Shown here: positions 46,279-54,870 of the stretch, piece by piece
Numbering within the stretch: the first letter of the stretch is position 1
Layout: every line of letters starts with the position of its first letter
Origin: Desulfobulbaceae bacterium
Lineage (GTDB): Bacteria; Desulfobacterota; Desulfobulbia; Desulfobulbales; Desulfocapsaceae
Direction of reading: 5' to 3'
DNA: 64,000 nt
NCBI GenBank assembly: GCA_019163335.1
Contig: JAFLKM010000025.1
Span: 49,715 to 113,714 of the forward strand
Notes under the pieces: generated by a model
Database searches by the model: none
What the model saw: the letters and a program-made list of their open reading frames with translations, nothing else
What the model was told of the DNA's origin: nothing
Translations under genes and position numbers: made by a program

Positions 46279-47060
46279 TGCTCCACCAGATGACTCTGAT
46301 AAATTTCACCCATCGTATTTTCCACAAACTCGACGATATGCGGTTTGCGAGACCACTGCATGGCCTCGGGGCTGGAAAATACATCTACCTTTCCATTGTT
46401 TAAGACAATTACTTCATCGGCCAGATTAAAGACCTTGGGAATATCATGGCTGACAATCACTGCGGTGTAGCCCACCTGTTCCTGGGTTCTGGCAAACAGC
46501 TTGTAGATATCCTGGGTCATGACCGGATCAAGGCCGGTGGTGGGCTCATCAAAGAGCATGATCTCCGGCTTGAGTTGCAGAGCCCGAGCCAGTCCCACCC
46601 GTTTGCGCATGCCGCCGCTCAACTGGGCGGGGAATTTTTCGTCATGGCCGGTCAGTTCAAGCTGCTGCAGGATGGCGTCAACCTGTGCCCGGATCTCCTG
46701 CTCTGATTTGCTGGTTCGTTCCCTGAGGGGCAGGGCGATATTCTCGTAGACACTCAAGGAATCGAAAAGGGCCGAACCTTGAAACAACACGCCGAATCGG
46801 GTGCGCAGCTGCTCAAGATCCCGACCTCGTACTCCAGTTACATCTTCACCGGCTACAAAAATCCGGCCGCTGTCCACCGGCATCAGGCCAAGGATCAGCT
46901 TCAGGGTGACACTTTTGCCCTGACCGCTGCCGCCGGCGATGACCGTGGTCTTGCCGATGGGAATGGAAAAGTTCACATGGTCAAGGATCATCTGCCGGTC
47001 GCCGTTCTTTTTGGCGAAGGACTTGACCACGTCTTTGAATTCTATGGCAAATTCACTCAT
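46275..47060 (-). CDS. mlaF: MlaF-type ABC transporter ATPase
   Basis: A 261-residue ATPase of the Mla lipid-asymmetry transporter. Walker A is GGSGQGKSVTLKLILG, the signature LSGGMRKRVGLARAL, and Walker B IMLFDEPTTGLDP, all intact. ATG 47060 has GAGGG at 6 bases; the in-frame ATG 47066 lies too close to that site. mlaE ends 10 bases upstream of this start. Confidence 0.94.
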   Translation of the reverse strand: MSEFAIEFKDVVKSFAKKNGDRQMILDHVNFSIPIGKTTVIAGGSGQGKSVTLKLILGLMPVDSGRIFVAGEDVTGVRGRDLEQLRTRFGVLFQGSALFDSLSVYENIALPLRERTSKSEQEIRAQVDAILQQLELTGHDEKFPAQLSGGMRKRVGLARALQLKPEIMLFDEPTTGLDPVMTQDIYKLFARTQEQVGYTAVIVSHDIPKVFNLADEVIVLNNGKVDVFSSPEAMQWSRKPHIVEFVENTMGEIYQSHLVEQ

Positions 47061-47069
47061 GGGCATCCC

Positions 47070-47936
47070 TCATAATAAGACCGCTGTCAGCAGATAGTCA
47101 AAGATCAGGACCGCGATGGAGGAATAGACCACGGCCTGGGTGGTCATCCGGCTGACGCTCTGGGCTCCGAACCCGGCTCCGCGGATCTGGTAGATAAAAT
47201 AACCGCGACCGGTGCAGATCCACACCACGAGCAGGGCGAAGACAAAGGATTTGATCACCCCCAGGCGGAGATCATGATTGGTCACGCTGGTACGCATACC
47301 TTCCAGGTAACTGCCGGGGTTGACCCCCATGAGATGGACACCGGCAACATAACCGCCAGCGATGCCGACCACGTCAAAGAGGGCGGTGAGCAAGGGGATG
47401 GACACCAGTGCGGCCAGAAATTTTGGGCTGATCAGGTAGCGAAAAGGGTCAACGGCCATGCATTCCAGGGCATCGATCTGCTCTGAGATGCGCATGATGC
47501 CGAGTTCGGCGCACATGGCCGATCCGGCCCGGCCAGCCACCATGATGGCGGTCAGAACAGGCCCCAGTTCCATGATCAGGGTGAGGGAAACTGCGGAACC
47601 AAGCATCCCCTCCGCGCCGAACTTATTCAGTGAGTAATATCCCTGCAGGCCCAGCACCATGCCCGTTGAGGCAGCGGTACAGAAGATTACCATCATGGAA
47701 CCGGCGCCGATAAAATGCAGTTGTCGCATGAATTCAGCAAACCGGAATGGACGGCGAAAGATCCCCTTCAGGGCGGACATCAGATACAGACCCATCCGTC
47801 CGATGTCTTCCAGCACATAGAGGCCTGAATCGCCTAATTTCTCCAAGGGATTTCGCTGCATGCCACCCACACTCCGCGCAAACATCATCTCAACAACCGG
47901 TAATGATAAAAACTTGAAAAACACTTTTTTGATCAT
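47070..47936 (-). CDS. mlaE: MlaE-type ABC transporter permease
   Basis: A 288-residue permease with about five or six membrane helices. The family core MVAGRAGSAMCAELGIMRISEQIDALECMAVDP is intact, followed by YLISPKFLAALVSIPLLTALFDVVGI. It is the first gene of the mlaEFD-bio train. ATG 47936 is chosen; the frame reaches a TTG at 47960. Retrograde or anterograde lipid transport between the membranes is the known family role. Confidence 0.93.
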   Translation of the reverse strand: MIKKVFFKFLSLPVVEMMFARSVGGMQRNPLEKLGDSGLYVLEDIGRMGLYLMSALKGIFRRPFRFAEFMRQLHFIGAGSMMVIFCTAASTGMVLGLQGYYSLNKFGAEGMLGSAVSLTLIMELGPVLTAIMVAGRAGSAMCAELGIMRISEQIDALECMAVDPFRYLISPKFLAALVSIPLLTALFDVVGIAGGYVAGVHLMGVNPGSYLEGMRTSVTNHDLRLGVIKSFVFALLVVWICTGRGYFIYQIRGAGFGAQSVSRMTTQAVVYSSIAVLIFDYLLTAVLL

Positions 47937-48343
47937 AAAAACGAGAGAAAACCCTGTCAATATCTTTTCATTGCCTCAGGAAATCTGTCTCCTCTTTCAT
48001 CTCAGCAAAGACCGTGCATGTTACCTTACCTGAGCTGAATTCGCATTAATCATTTCTCCTGCAGTGGAATCATATCAGTGCAAAAAAAACAAACGCATAT
48101 CGGTGGAGCCCTCCCAGGGGCTGGATCAGTTGTGCAGCAATCAAAAGGAAGTGGGGGCGCTTCTGTCATCCAGTTTTTTGTCGGTAATACCAGTGGTTAA
48201 TTTACAAATCTTTACAGAAGTTTCATTGCCCTTGGGCCGATGAAACTGGTAAACCATTTGCGTAAAGGGTGCAGGATGGTTGATATGATTTGTTTGTCAG
48301 GAATCATCCTGAGAAAATACCTTAAAGAAGAAGGAGGTATGAC
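47937..48343. other. Divergent intergenic region between mlaE and the EF-hand gene
   Basis: About 407 bases without a supported gene. It must hold both divergent promoters. A 7-bp inverted repeat CAGGATG/CATCCTG (48272-48278 and 48305-48311) lies 33-72 bases before the EF-hand start and may be an operator. A strong GAAGGAGG ribosome site precedes ATG 48344. Confidence 0.4.
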
Positions 48344-49021
48344 ATGAGTATAATAAGTGGTATGGGCAGCTCCTTGTCCACGTTGCTGAACACTTCAGCC
48401 ACGCAACGGCCCACCAGAGAACAGATGTTCAGCAAGGTGGACAGCGACGGTGGCGGCACTGTCGACAAGGTCGAGCTGTCGGCCTTTGCGAAGGCCCTGC
48501 AGCAAGAAACAGGCATTGAGATGAATGCCGAAGAGGCATTGACTACCTATGATGCTGATGGTGACGGTGGCTTGTCTCAGGAAGAGATGGACACCATGAT
48601 GCAGGCCTCAATGCCTCCACCTCCACCCATGGGCGGCATGCAGGCCATGGGGATGGCGCCGCCGGATAAGGAGGAGATGTTCAGCAGCATCGATACGGAT
48701 GGCAACGGTGAGGTGAGTGAGAGTGAGCTCACCACCTTTGCCGAAAAACTTGCCGAGGATACCGGGTTTGAGCTGAACCTCGACGAGGCCATTGCCACCT
48801 ATGATACAGATGGAGACAATGCGCTCTCGGAAGAAGAGATGGATACCATGATGCAGGCTGAGATGCCCGCCCCGCCTCCCCCTGTTTCGGAAGAAGCCTT
48901 AGCCGCCTATGGCCAGAACACAGGAGAAGACGATCTGATCAGTACCTTGTTGTCGATGCTGAGCGGCAGCGCGGACAGTGATGAGGAAAGTGCTTATACC
49001 GCAGTGAATATCAAGAGCTGA
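48344..49021 (+). CDS. Four-EF-hand calcium-binding protein
   Basis: A 225-residue protein with four EF-hand loops: residues 33-44 (DSDGGGTVDKVE), 70-81 (DADGDGGLSQEE), 117-128 (DTDGNGEVSESE) and 154-165 (DTDGDNALSEEE). Positions 1, 3, 5 and 12 are all suitable Ca2+ ligands. The protein is an internal duplication: each EF-hand pair is followed by EMDTMMQA and a Pro-rich segment (PPPPP / PAPPPP). No signal peptide is evident. Function unknown; it may be a calcium buffer or sensor. It is convergent with the CpxA-like kinase, 12 bases apart. Confidence 0.85.
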   Translation: MSIISGMGSSLSTLLNTSATQRPTREQMFSKVDSDGGGTVDKVELSAFAKALQQETGIEMNAEEALTTYDADGDGGLSQEEMDTMMQASMPPPPPMGGMQAMGMAPPDKEEMFSSIDTDGNGEVSESELTTFAEKLAEDTGFELNLDEAIATYDTDGDNALSEEEMDTMMQAEMPAPPPPVSEEALAAYGQNTGEDDLISTLLSMLSGSADSDEESAYTAVNIKS

Positions 49022-49033
49022 AAGAGAGGAGAA

Positions 49034-50494
49034 TCAGGAAGCGGAGCGTGTGGGTGACAGCGGCCGGTCTTCTTCCTGATGATCCTCTCTGATCGGCAGC
49101 CTGATGGTCATGATCAGGCCTCCCTGGTCAGCATTAGCGGCGGTTATGGTGCCATGATGGAGACGGACAGCCTGCTCGGCAATGGCCAGGCCCAGGCCGG
49201 TGCCGCCGCTCTGTCGGTCCCGGGCATTGTCCACACGGTAAAAGGGCTCAAAAAGATGCTCGAATGCAGCGTCAGGCACTCCCGGTCCATGATCCCGGAT
49301 CACGATCGTTGCCTGCTTCCCTTCTGTGCTGCCTGTTTTGATAAGGGTAATCTCCACCGTACTGTTTTCTTGCGTGTAGCGGACGGCATTTCTGACGACA
49401 TTCTCCAGCGCCCGTCGCATCAATTCCCTTGAGCCATGCAGCATAATCGGTTCTGCCTCGGTAATCCTGACGTGGCGATGGTGGTGGCGCGCCTCATACA
49501 GGGCGTCTGCAACGATCAATTCCATCAGTTCATTTAGGCTGAACTCTACCCTCTCCAGATCCTGAACCCCGTTCTCCAGGCGGGTCAGGGTGAGGAGTTC
49601 ACCTATCAGCTCATTGAGTCTTCCTGACTCCCGTTCAATCCGTTCCAACGGCTGTTTCGCGTCTTCCCCGGACCGTTGCCTGGCCAGTTCGAGAGCCACG
49701 TTGAGGCGGGCTAAAGGCGATCGCAGTTCATGGGAGATATCACGGAGGAGCTGTTTTTTTGACAACAGAAGCTCCTCGATCCGTTCCGCCATGGTATCGA
49801 AATCCCGCCCCAGATCTGCGACCTCCCGTCCTGAATGGCCAAGCTCCGGGCTGACCCGCACTGAAAAGTCACCATGGGCGATGCGGTTGCTGGCCTCCCG
49901 CAGTTTGCGGATGGGTGCAGTGAGTGAGCGGGCAAGGAAATAACAGACAAGCCCACCAACAAGGGAATACAGCAGAATGTTATTCCACGGGCCGCTTCGC
50001 ATTGGCGGCAGAATCGTCAGGAGGGGAGGGGGCAAGGGCGGTATCGGCAGTTGCAGCACAAGGATGTCGGGGGCCTCTGACTGGCCTGTCTGCGTGGTTA
50101 AGCGCCGTCCGAGCCATTTCTCTTCGGGCGGGAAACCAGGGGGCTTAAGTGGTGCGCCGTTGATGATCTGATCGGCTTTCGTGCGGGCCTTGGCTGGGAC
50201 TGGTCGATCGGAAGGAACCGCCATTGTGCCGGCAAAGAGATAGAGCCGGATGCCGGATTGTTGTTCAATGGTCTCAAGGAAGGCACGTAGTCCATCCTGT
50301 CCGCCTGCGTCCCAAGCGGCCAGGGCTTCGTCGCCATAGTGGGCCATGGCCTGCATCTCGAAATCAGCCATTCCCGGAGAGAAATGTTCGGGGCGGTTTT
50401 TCAGCGCCAGAAAATAGAAGGGCACTCCCATCAGAACGATGGTCAGCCAGAAGCTGAGGAATATTTTCAGGAAAAGGGTGCGCAAGGGGGGCAA
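49034..50494 (-). CDS. Sensor histidine kinase, CpxA-like
   Basis: A 486-residue membrane kinase. TM1 is near residues 10-30, then a periplasmic sensor of about 140 residues with Pro-rich LPIPPLPPPL near its end, TM2 near 172-190, HAMP, and HisKA with phospho-acceptor His255 (DISHELRSPLARL). The HATPase domain shows the N box ENVVRNAVRY, DHGPGVP and GTGLGLAIA. HELRSPLARL is characteristic of the CpxA/RstB group, which senses envelope stress. It follows its response regulator by 18 bases. Confidence 0.92.
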   Translation of the reverse strand: MPPLRTLFLKIFLSFWLTIVLMGVPFYFLALKNRPEHFSPGMADFEMQAMAHYGDEALAAWDAGGQDGLRAFLETIEQQSGIRLYLFAGTMAVPSDRPVPAKARTKADQIINGAPLKPPGFPPEEKWLGRRLTTQTGQSEAPDILVLQLPIPPLPPPLLTILPPMRSGPWNNILLYSLVGGLVCYFLARSLTAPIRKLREASNRIAHGDFSVRVSPELGHSGREVADLGRDFDTMAERIEELLLSKKQLLRDISHELRSPLARLNVALELARQRSGEDAKQPLERIERESGRLNELIGELLTLTRLENGVQDLERVEFSLNELMELIVADALYEARHHHRHVRITEAEPIMLHGSRELMRRALENVVRNAVRYTQENSTVEITLIKTGSTEGKQATIVIRDHGPGVPDAAFEHLFEPFYRVDNARDRQSGGTGLGLAIAEQAVRLHHGTITAANADQGGLIMTIRLPIREDHQEEDRPLSPTRSAS

Positions 50495-50512
50495 ACCATG
50501 GTCAATGGGGTT

Positions 50513-51217
50513 TTAGATTGATGGTTGTGTATAGAGGTAGCCAACGCCGCGAATCGTTTTGATTCGTTCCTGATGGTTCAGTTCATGACCTAGTTTTTTT
50601 CGAAGGCTGCTGACATGGACGTCAATGCTGCGATCAAAGACCGATAATTTCCGCTCTAATACCCGTTGAGTAAGCTCTTCCCGGCTGACCACCTGGCCTG
50701 CCATCTTCAGCAGCTCATGGAGGAGGGAAAATTCAACCGTGGTGAGAGGAATATGGGTATGATGCTGGACAATGGTGCGGGCGCCAGGATCAAGGCAGAT
50801 GTCACCGACGGTCAGTTTCTCGGCCCGTGCCTGGAGGATGTTGTCTGTGAACTGGGATTCGCTGCGGCGCTGGATGGCCCTGATTCTTGCGAGCAGCTCG
50901 CGCGGATTGAAGGGCTTGGCCAGATAATCATCCGCTCCCATTTCGAGACCGGTAATGCGGTCCATCTCCTCTCCCCGGGCGGTGAGCATGAGAACCGGAA
51001 GGGTGGACTGGGCCCGAATACGGTGCAGGACATCAAAGCCGTTCATGCCGGGCAGCATCACATCCAGAACCACCAGATCATGGACGCCGGTAAGGGCTAG
51101 ATCCAATCCCGTCTGGGCCTGATACACCGTCTCGACCTCAAACCCTTCCGGCTGAAGATAGTCGGTCAGCAGTTCACACAACTCAATGTCATCATCTATG
51201 ACCAGTATCCGGTTCAT
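50513..51217 (-). CDS. OmpR-family response regulator, CpxR-like
   Basis: A 234-residue transcription factor. The receiver domain has the acidic pocket IDDDIE, phospho-acceptor Asp52 (VVLDVMLPGMNG) and YLAKPFNPREL. The C-terminal winged helix is typical of OmpR/PhoB factors (LTTVEFSLLHELLKMAGQVV; SIDVHVSSLRKKLG). It is transcribed ahead of the kinase gene and probably controls this pair and envelope genes. No CpxP-like gene is adjacent. Confidence 0.93.
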   Translation of the reverse strand: MNRILVIDDDIELCELLTDYLQPEGFEVETVYQAQTGLDLALTGVHDLVVLDVMLPGMNGFDVLHRIRAQSTLPVLMLTARGEEMDRITGLEMGADDYLAKPFNPRELLARIRAIQRRSESQFTDNILQARAEKLTVGDICLDPGARTIVQHHTHIPLTTVEFSLLHELLKMAGQVVSREELTQRVLERKLSVFDRSIDVHVSSLRKKLGHELNHQERIKTIRGVGYLYTQPSI

Positions 51218-51506
51218 TGGCGAAGTCTTTTAAATTCGTTCAACTCAGTTATCATTAAAGGTGTTTTTTGTAACGTACCGCGACGTGCTGAAATTGACCG
51301 TAAAGAATTGTAAAGTTTGTTGCCTGGCTGGTGGAAGCATTACCCTGCATTTCAGAAGATTACCTGCGTTTTCTATCTCTCTGCATTCCCAATGGCTTGG
51401 CTTTCTGTCTGCGGGGCAACGGGCAGATTTGTCAGGGATGTCTCTGGAATGTCCTTGCTTTTGCCGATTGACAAACAAAACCACGCTGTGGTAAGAACTC
51501 CTCCAT

Positions 51507-51594
51507 GCCTGGATGGTGGAACTGGTAGACACCCGAGACTTAAAATCTCGTGGGCCTTGCGCCCGTGCGGGTTCGACTCCCGCTCTAGGCACCA
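51507..51594 (+). tRNA. tRNA-Leu (anticodon UAA)
   Basis: A class II tRNA with a long variable arm. Acceptor GCCTGGA pairs with TCTAGGC (one G-U); discriminator A and encoded CCA follow. The anticodon loop CTTAAAA gives UAA, reading UUA. The variable arm is around GTGGGCCTTGCGCCC. The T-arm contains GTTCGACTC. It marks the left edge of the accessory region. Confidence 0.97.
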
Positions 51595-51628
51595 GAGAAC
51601 ATTCCTTAGTCTTCCACTAAGGACTTTT

Positions 51629-51664
51629 AACCCCTTAAATTCATTGAGTTTAAGGGGTTTTTTT
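51629..51664 (+). terminator. Terminator after tRNA-Leu
   Basis: An 11-bp perfect stem AACCCCTTAAA/TTTAAGGGGTT (51629-51639 and 51649-51659), then a T-run. A smaller hairpin CCTTAGT/ACTAAGG lies just before it (51604-51622). Together they end the tRNA transcript. Confidence 0.9.
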
Positions 51665-51729
51665 ATGCCTTTTCTTCCGCTTTCTTCCATTTTAGCCTGT
51701 TGGCTTCCATGAATAAAGCGGGTACATCT

Positions 51730-51769
51730 ACGGGTATAAATAAAAGGAGTTTTATACCCGTGTTTTTTT
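51730..51769 (+). terminator. Second terminator upstream of hsdM
   Basis: An 11-bp perfect stem ACGGGTATAAA/TTTATACCCGT (51730-51740 and 51751-51761) followed by GTTTTTTTA. No gene ends here within the window, so it looks like the surviving 3' end of a lost transcription unit, or an insulator between the tRNA and the hsd locus. The rest of 51595-51974 holds the hsdM promoter region only. Confidence 0.8.
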
Positions 51770-51974
51770 ATTCCTACATCCTTTTACTCCTCCCTTTTGT
51801 TACAATGAGCTTCAGGTCTACCTGGTCTGACAGTGAAAAATACTCGAAAGAAATTGAAATAGTTATGGCATACTGATAGTGTCTATACGTTGCTGGAGCT
51901 GCAATGATTTTGGTATGGCACCTTGTTGTGAACGTGCGACCCGATATAGTTAAGAATAATGAAAAAGGAAGGAC

Positions 51975-53531
51975 ATGGCACAGAACGGAACAACCAATAA
52001 GACAAATGGCTTTGAGCAGAATCTATGGGATACGGCCAATAAGCTGCGGGGTTCAGTAGAGTCGTCGGAGTATAAGCATGTGGTGCTCTCCCTTATTTTC
52101 CTCAAATTTGCCAGTGACAAGTTTGAGGAGCGGCGGGCCGAGTTGATAACCGATGGCAAGGAGAAGTATCTGGATCAGGTGGAGTTCTACACCATGAAGA
52201 ATGTCTTTTACCTGCCGGAGGAGTCGCGCTGGAGCTATGTCAAACAGCATGCCAAGCAGGATGATATTGCCATCAAGATTGATACCGCCCTCTCCACGGT
52301 GGAGAAGAACAACAAGGCCCTGAAAGGGGCGCTGCCGGACAACTACTTCTCCCGTCTGGGGCTGGATGGCTCCAAGCTGGCGGCGCTCATTGATTCCATC
52401 TCCAATATCGATACGGTGGCAGATAAGAAGGAGGATGTGGTTGGCCGGGTCTATGAGTATTTCCTCGGCAAATTTGCGGCCTCGGAGGGGAAGGGCGGCG
52501 GCGAGTTCTACACCCCCAAGGATGTGGTCAACCTCATAGCCGAGATGATCGAGCCGTACAAGGGCAAGATCTATGACCCCTGCTGTGGGTCCGGCGGTAT
52601 GTTTGTCCAGTCCATCAAGTTTGTCGAGAACCACCACGGAAACACCAAGGACATCGCCATCTACGGTCAGGAATCCATTGGCGCCACCTTCAAGCTGGCC
52701 AAGATGAATCTGGCCATCCGCTCCATTGGCGGCAATCTGGGCGAGATCCCGGCTGACAGCTTTTTTAAGGACCAGCACCCGGACCTCAAGGCCGACTATA
52801 TCATGGCCAACCCGCCCTTTAACCTCAAGGAGTGGCGGGCTGCCGACGAGCTCACCGACGATCCGCGCTGGGCCGGGTACGAGGTGCCGCCCACCGGCAA
52901 TGCCAACTATGCCTGGATTCTCCATATGATCTCCAAGCTCTCCCAGAACGGGGTGGCTGGTTTTGTCCTGGCCAATGGCTCCATGTCCACCAACACCAAT
53001 TCAGAAGGCCAAATCCGTCAGAAGATCATCGAGAACGACCTGGTGGACTGCATGATTGCAATGCCCGGCCAGCTCTTCTACACCACCCAGATTCCGGTCT
53101 GTCTCTGGTTTCTCAGCCGCAATAAAAAGGCCGACAGCAGCCGGGGCTTCCGTGACCGCCAGGGCGAGACTCTGTTCATTGATGCCCGCAAGATGGGCAC
53201 CCTGGTTGACCGGGTGCATCGGGACCTGTCTGGCGAGGAGATAGCAGAGATCGCCCGGACCTATCACGCTTGGCGTGGTGAGGAGAAGGATGGGGTGTAT
53301 GAGGACAAGCCCGGCTTCTGCAAGGCCGCCACCCTGGATGAGATAAAGTCCCATAACTATGTCCTCACACCTGGTCGTTATGTGGGGGCGGCAGATATTG
53401 AGGATGACGGTATTCCCTTTGAGGAGAAGATGGCCAAGCTGAGCGCCACCCTTTATGACCAGATGCGTGAAGCCGTGGAATTGGACGCCACAATCCGCCG
53501 GAATCTGGAGGTGCTGGGTTATGGAGAGTGA
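51975..53531 (+). CDS. hsdM: Type I restriction-modification methyltransferase subunit HsdM
   Basis: A 518-residue adenine-N6 methyltransferase subunit. The N-terminal helical domain opens FEQNLWDTANKLRGSVESSEYKHVVL. SAM motif I is DPCCGSGGMF (about residues 201-210), and catalytic motif IV is NPPF (about 278). It forms M2S with HsdS for modification, and joins HsdR for restriction. ATG 51975 has AAGGAAGG upstream. It overlaps hsdS by 11 bases. Confidence 0.96.
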   Translation: MAQNGTTNKTNGFEQNLWDTANKLRGSVESSEYKHVVLSLIFLKFASDKFEERRAELITDGKEKYLDQVEFYTMKNVFYLPEESRWSYVKQHAKQDDIAIKIDTALSTVEKNNKALKGALPDNYFSRLGLDGSKLAALIDSISNIDTVADKKEDVVGRVYEYFLGKFAASEGKGGGEFYTPKDVVNLIAEMIEPYKGKIYDPCCGSGGMFVQSIKFVENHHGNTKDIAIYGQESIGATFKLAKMNLAIRSIGGNLGEIPADSFFKDQHPDLKADYIMANPPFNLKEWRAADELTDDPRWAGYEVPPTGNANYAWILHMISKLSQNGVAGFVLANGSMSTNTNSEGQIRQKIIENDLVDCMIAMPGQLFYTTQIPVCLWFLSRNKKADSSRGFRDRQGETLFIDARKMGTLVDRVHRDLSGEEIAEIARTYHAWRGEEKDGVYEDKPGFCKAATLDEIKSHNYVLTPGRYVGAADIEDDGIPFEEKMAKLSATLYDQMREAVELDATIRRNLEVLGYGE

Positions 53532-54870
53532 TTGGTTGCTGCTAAAAGATATTGTTCGGATTAAAGGCGGAAAAAGATTGCCGAAAGAATTCGTGCTACA
53601 GGATGAGAAGAACATACATCCGTACATCAGGGTGCGAGACATGGGGAGTAGATATGTTCCAAGAGAAGGGTTGAAATATGTGCCAGATGAAGTTTTTCCT
53701 AAAATCAAAAATTACATCGTTGAAAAAAATGACGTAATCATTTCGATTGTTGGAACCGTTGGCCTTGTATCTGTTATTGACGAGTTTTTTCATCTTGCAT
53801 CGCAAACTGAAAACTGCGCAAAACTGTCTGGCTTAGATAAACAGGATGCAATTTATTTGTACTATTGCCTTGTTTCTCCTCAGGGGCAGCAAAAAATCGC
53901 CACCCGAACCGTGGGGGCTGTTCAGCTAAAGTTACCACTGTATGGAATTGAAAATATCTCGGTACCTTGGCCGAGCAAAATTAAGCGACAACATATAGCC
54001 CACATCCTTGGCTCCCTGGATGACCGGATTGAGTTGAACCGGCGGATGAATGAAACCTTGGAGGCCATGGCGCAGGCCCTGTTCAAGAGCTGGTTTGTCG
54101 ATTTTGACCCGGTGATCGACAATGCCCTGGCCAGTGGCAAGGAAATCCCCCCCGAGTTCAGCGAAAGGGCTGCTGTCCGCGCCGCCCTCGGCGATAAGCG
54201 CCAGCCCCTGCCCGCAGAAATCCGCACCCTCTTCCCCGACGAGTTCACCGACAGCGCCGAGCTCGGCTGGATTCCTAAGGGGTGGGAGGTGAGCACTGTT
54301 GGTAAAGAATTTGATGTTACTATGGGGCAATCACCGCCTGGCTCAACCTACAATGAAAATGGTGCTGGGATAGCTTTTTTTCAAGGTCGGGCCGATTTTG
54401 GCTATAGGTATCCTTCTAATCGCGTTTATTGCACTGCTCCAAAAAGATTTGCAAATAAGGGCGACACCTTGGTTTGTGTGCGAGCCCCTGTAGGAGATGT
54501 GAATATAGCTCATGGTGATTGTTGTATCGGCCGAGGGCTCAGTGCTGTGCGGCATAAGACTGGAAGTCGTTCTTACACATATTACTCAATGCGTGAGCTA
54601 AGAGAGCATTTCAATAAATTTGAAGCTGAGGGGACTGTGTTTGGCAGCATCAACCAGAACGACTTCAAATCCTTGCCAAACCTTAAAATTGACATAAAAC
54701 TACTTGAATCCTTTGAGGTACAAGCAGGTGGTCTTGACACAAAAATAGAGCAAAACTCTTTAGCTATTTTAAATCTCACCAGTCTCCGCGATACCCTCCT
54801 CCCCAAACTCCTCTCCGGTGAAATCCGCATCCCTGATGCCAAAAAAATGGTGGAGGAGCTGGCCCTATGA
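53521..54870 (+). CDS. hsdS: Type I restriction-modification specificity subunit HsdS
   Basis: A 449-residue protein with two target-recognition domains (TRD1 about 1-150, TRD2 about 255-400). Two conserved helical spacers separate them: LGSLDDRIELNRRMNETLEAM near 163 and LTSLRDTLLPKLLSGEIRI near the end. TRDs set the bipartite target sequence, which cannot be read from the protein by eye. ATG 53521 overlaps hsdM by 11 bases, and its TGA overlaps the rhuM start (ATGA). Codon use in the TRDs is visibly more AT-rich than in the spacers, as is common when TRDs are exchanged. Confidence 0.95.
   Translation: MESDWLLLKDIVRIKGGKRLPKEFVLQDEKNIHPYIRVRDMGSRYVPREGLKYVPDEVFPKIKNYIVEKNDVIISIVGTVGLVSVIDEFFHLASQTENCAKLSGLDKQDAIYLYYCLVSPQGQQKIATRTVGAVQLKLPLYGIENISVPWPSKIKRQHIAHILGSLDDRIELNRRMNETLEAMAQALFKSWFVDFDPVIDNALASGKEIPPEFSERAAVRAALGDKRQPLPAEIRTLFPDEFTDSAELGWIPKGWEVSTVGKEFDVTMGQSPPGSTYNENGAGIAFFQGRADFGYRYPSNRVYCTAPKRFANKGDTLVCVRAPVGDVNIAHGDCCIGRGLSAVRHKTGSRSYTYYSMRELREHFNKFEAEGTVFGSINQNDFKSLPNLKIDIKLLESFEVQAGGLDTKIEQNSLAILNLTSLRDTLLPKLLSGEIRIPDAKKMVEELAL

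Noticed and set aside
51507..51594. Proven attachment site at tRNA-Leu
   Set aside because: No second copy of the tRNA 3' end and no integrase occur in the window, so integration here remains only a hypothesis.
52053..52925. Minus-strand frame of 290 codons inside hsdM
   Set aside because: hsdM motifs DPCCGSGG and NPPF are intact on the plus strand; the antisense frame has no family resemblance.
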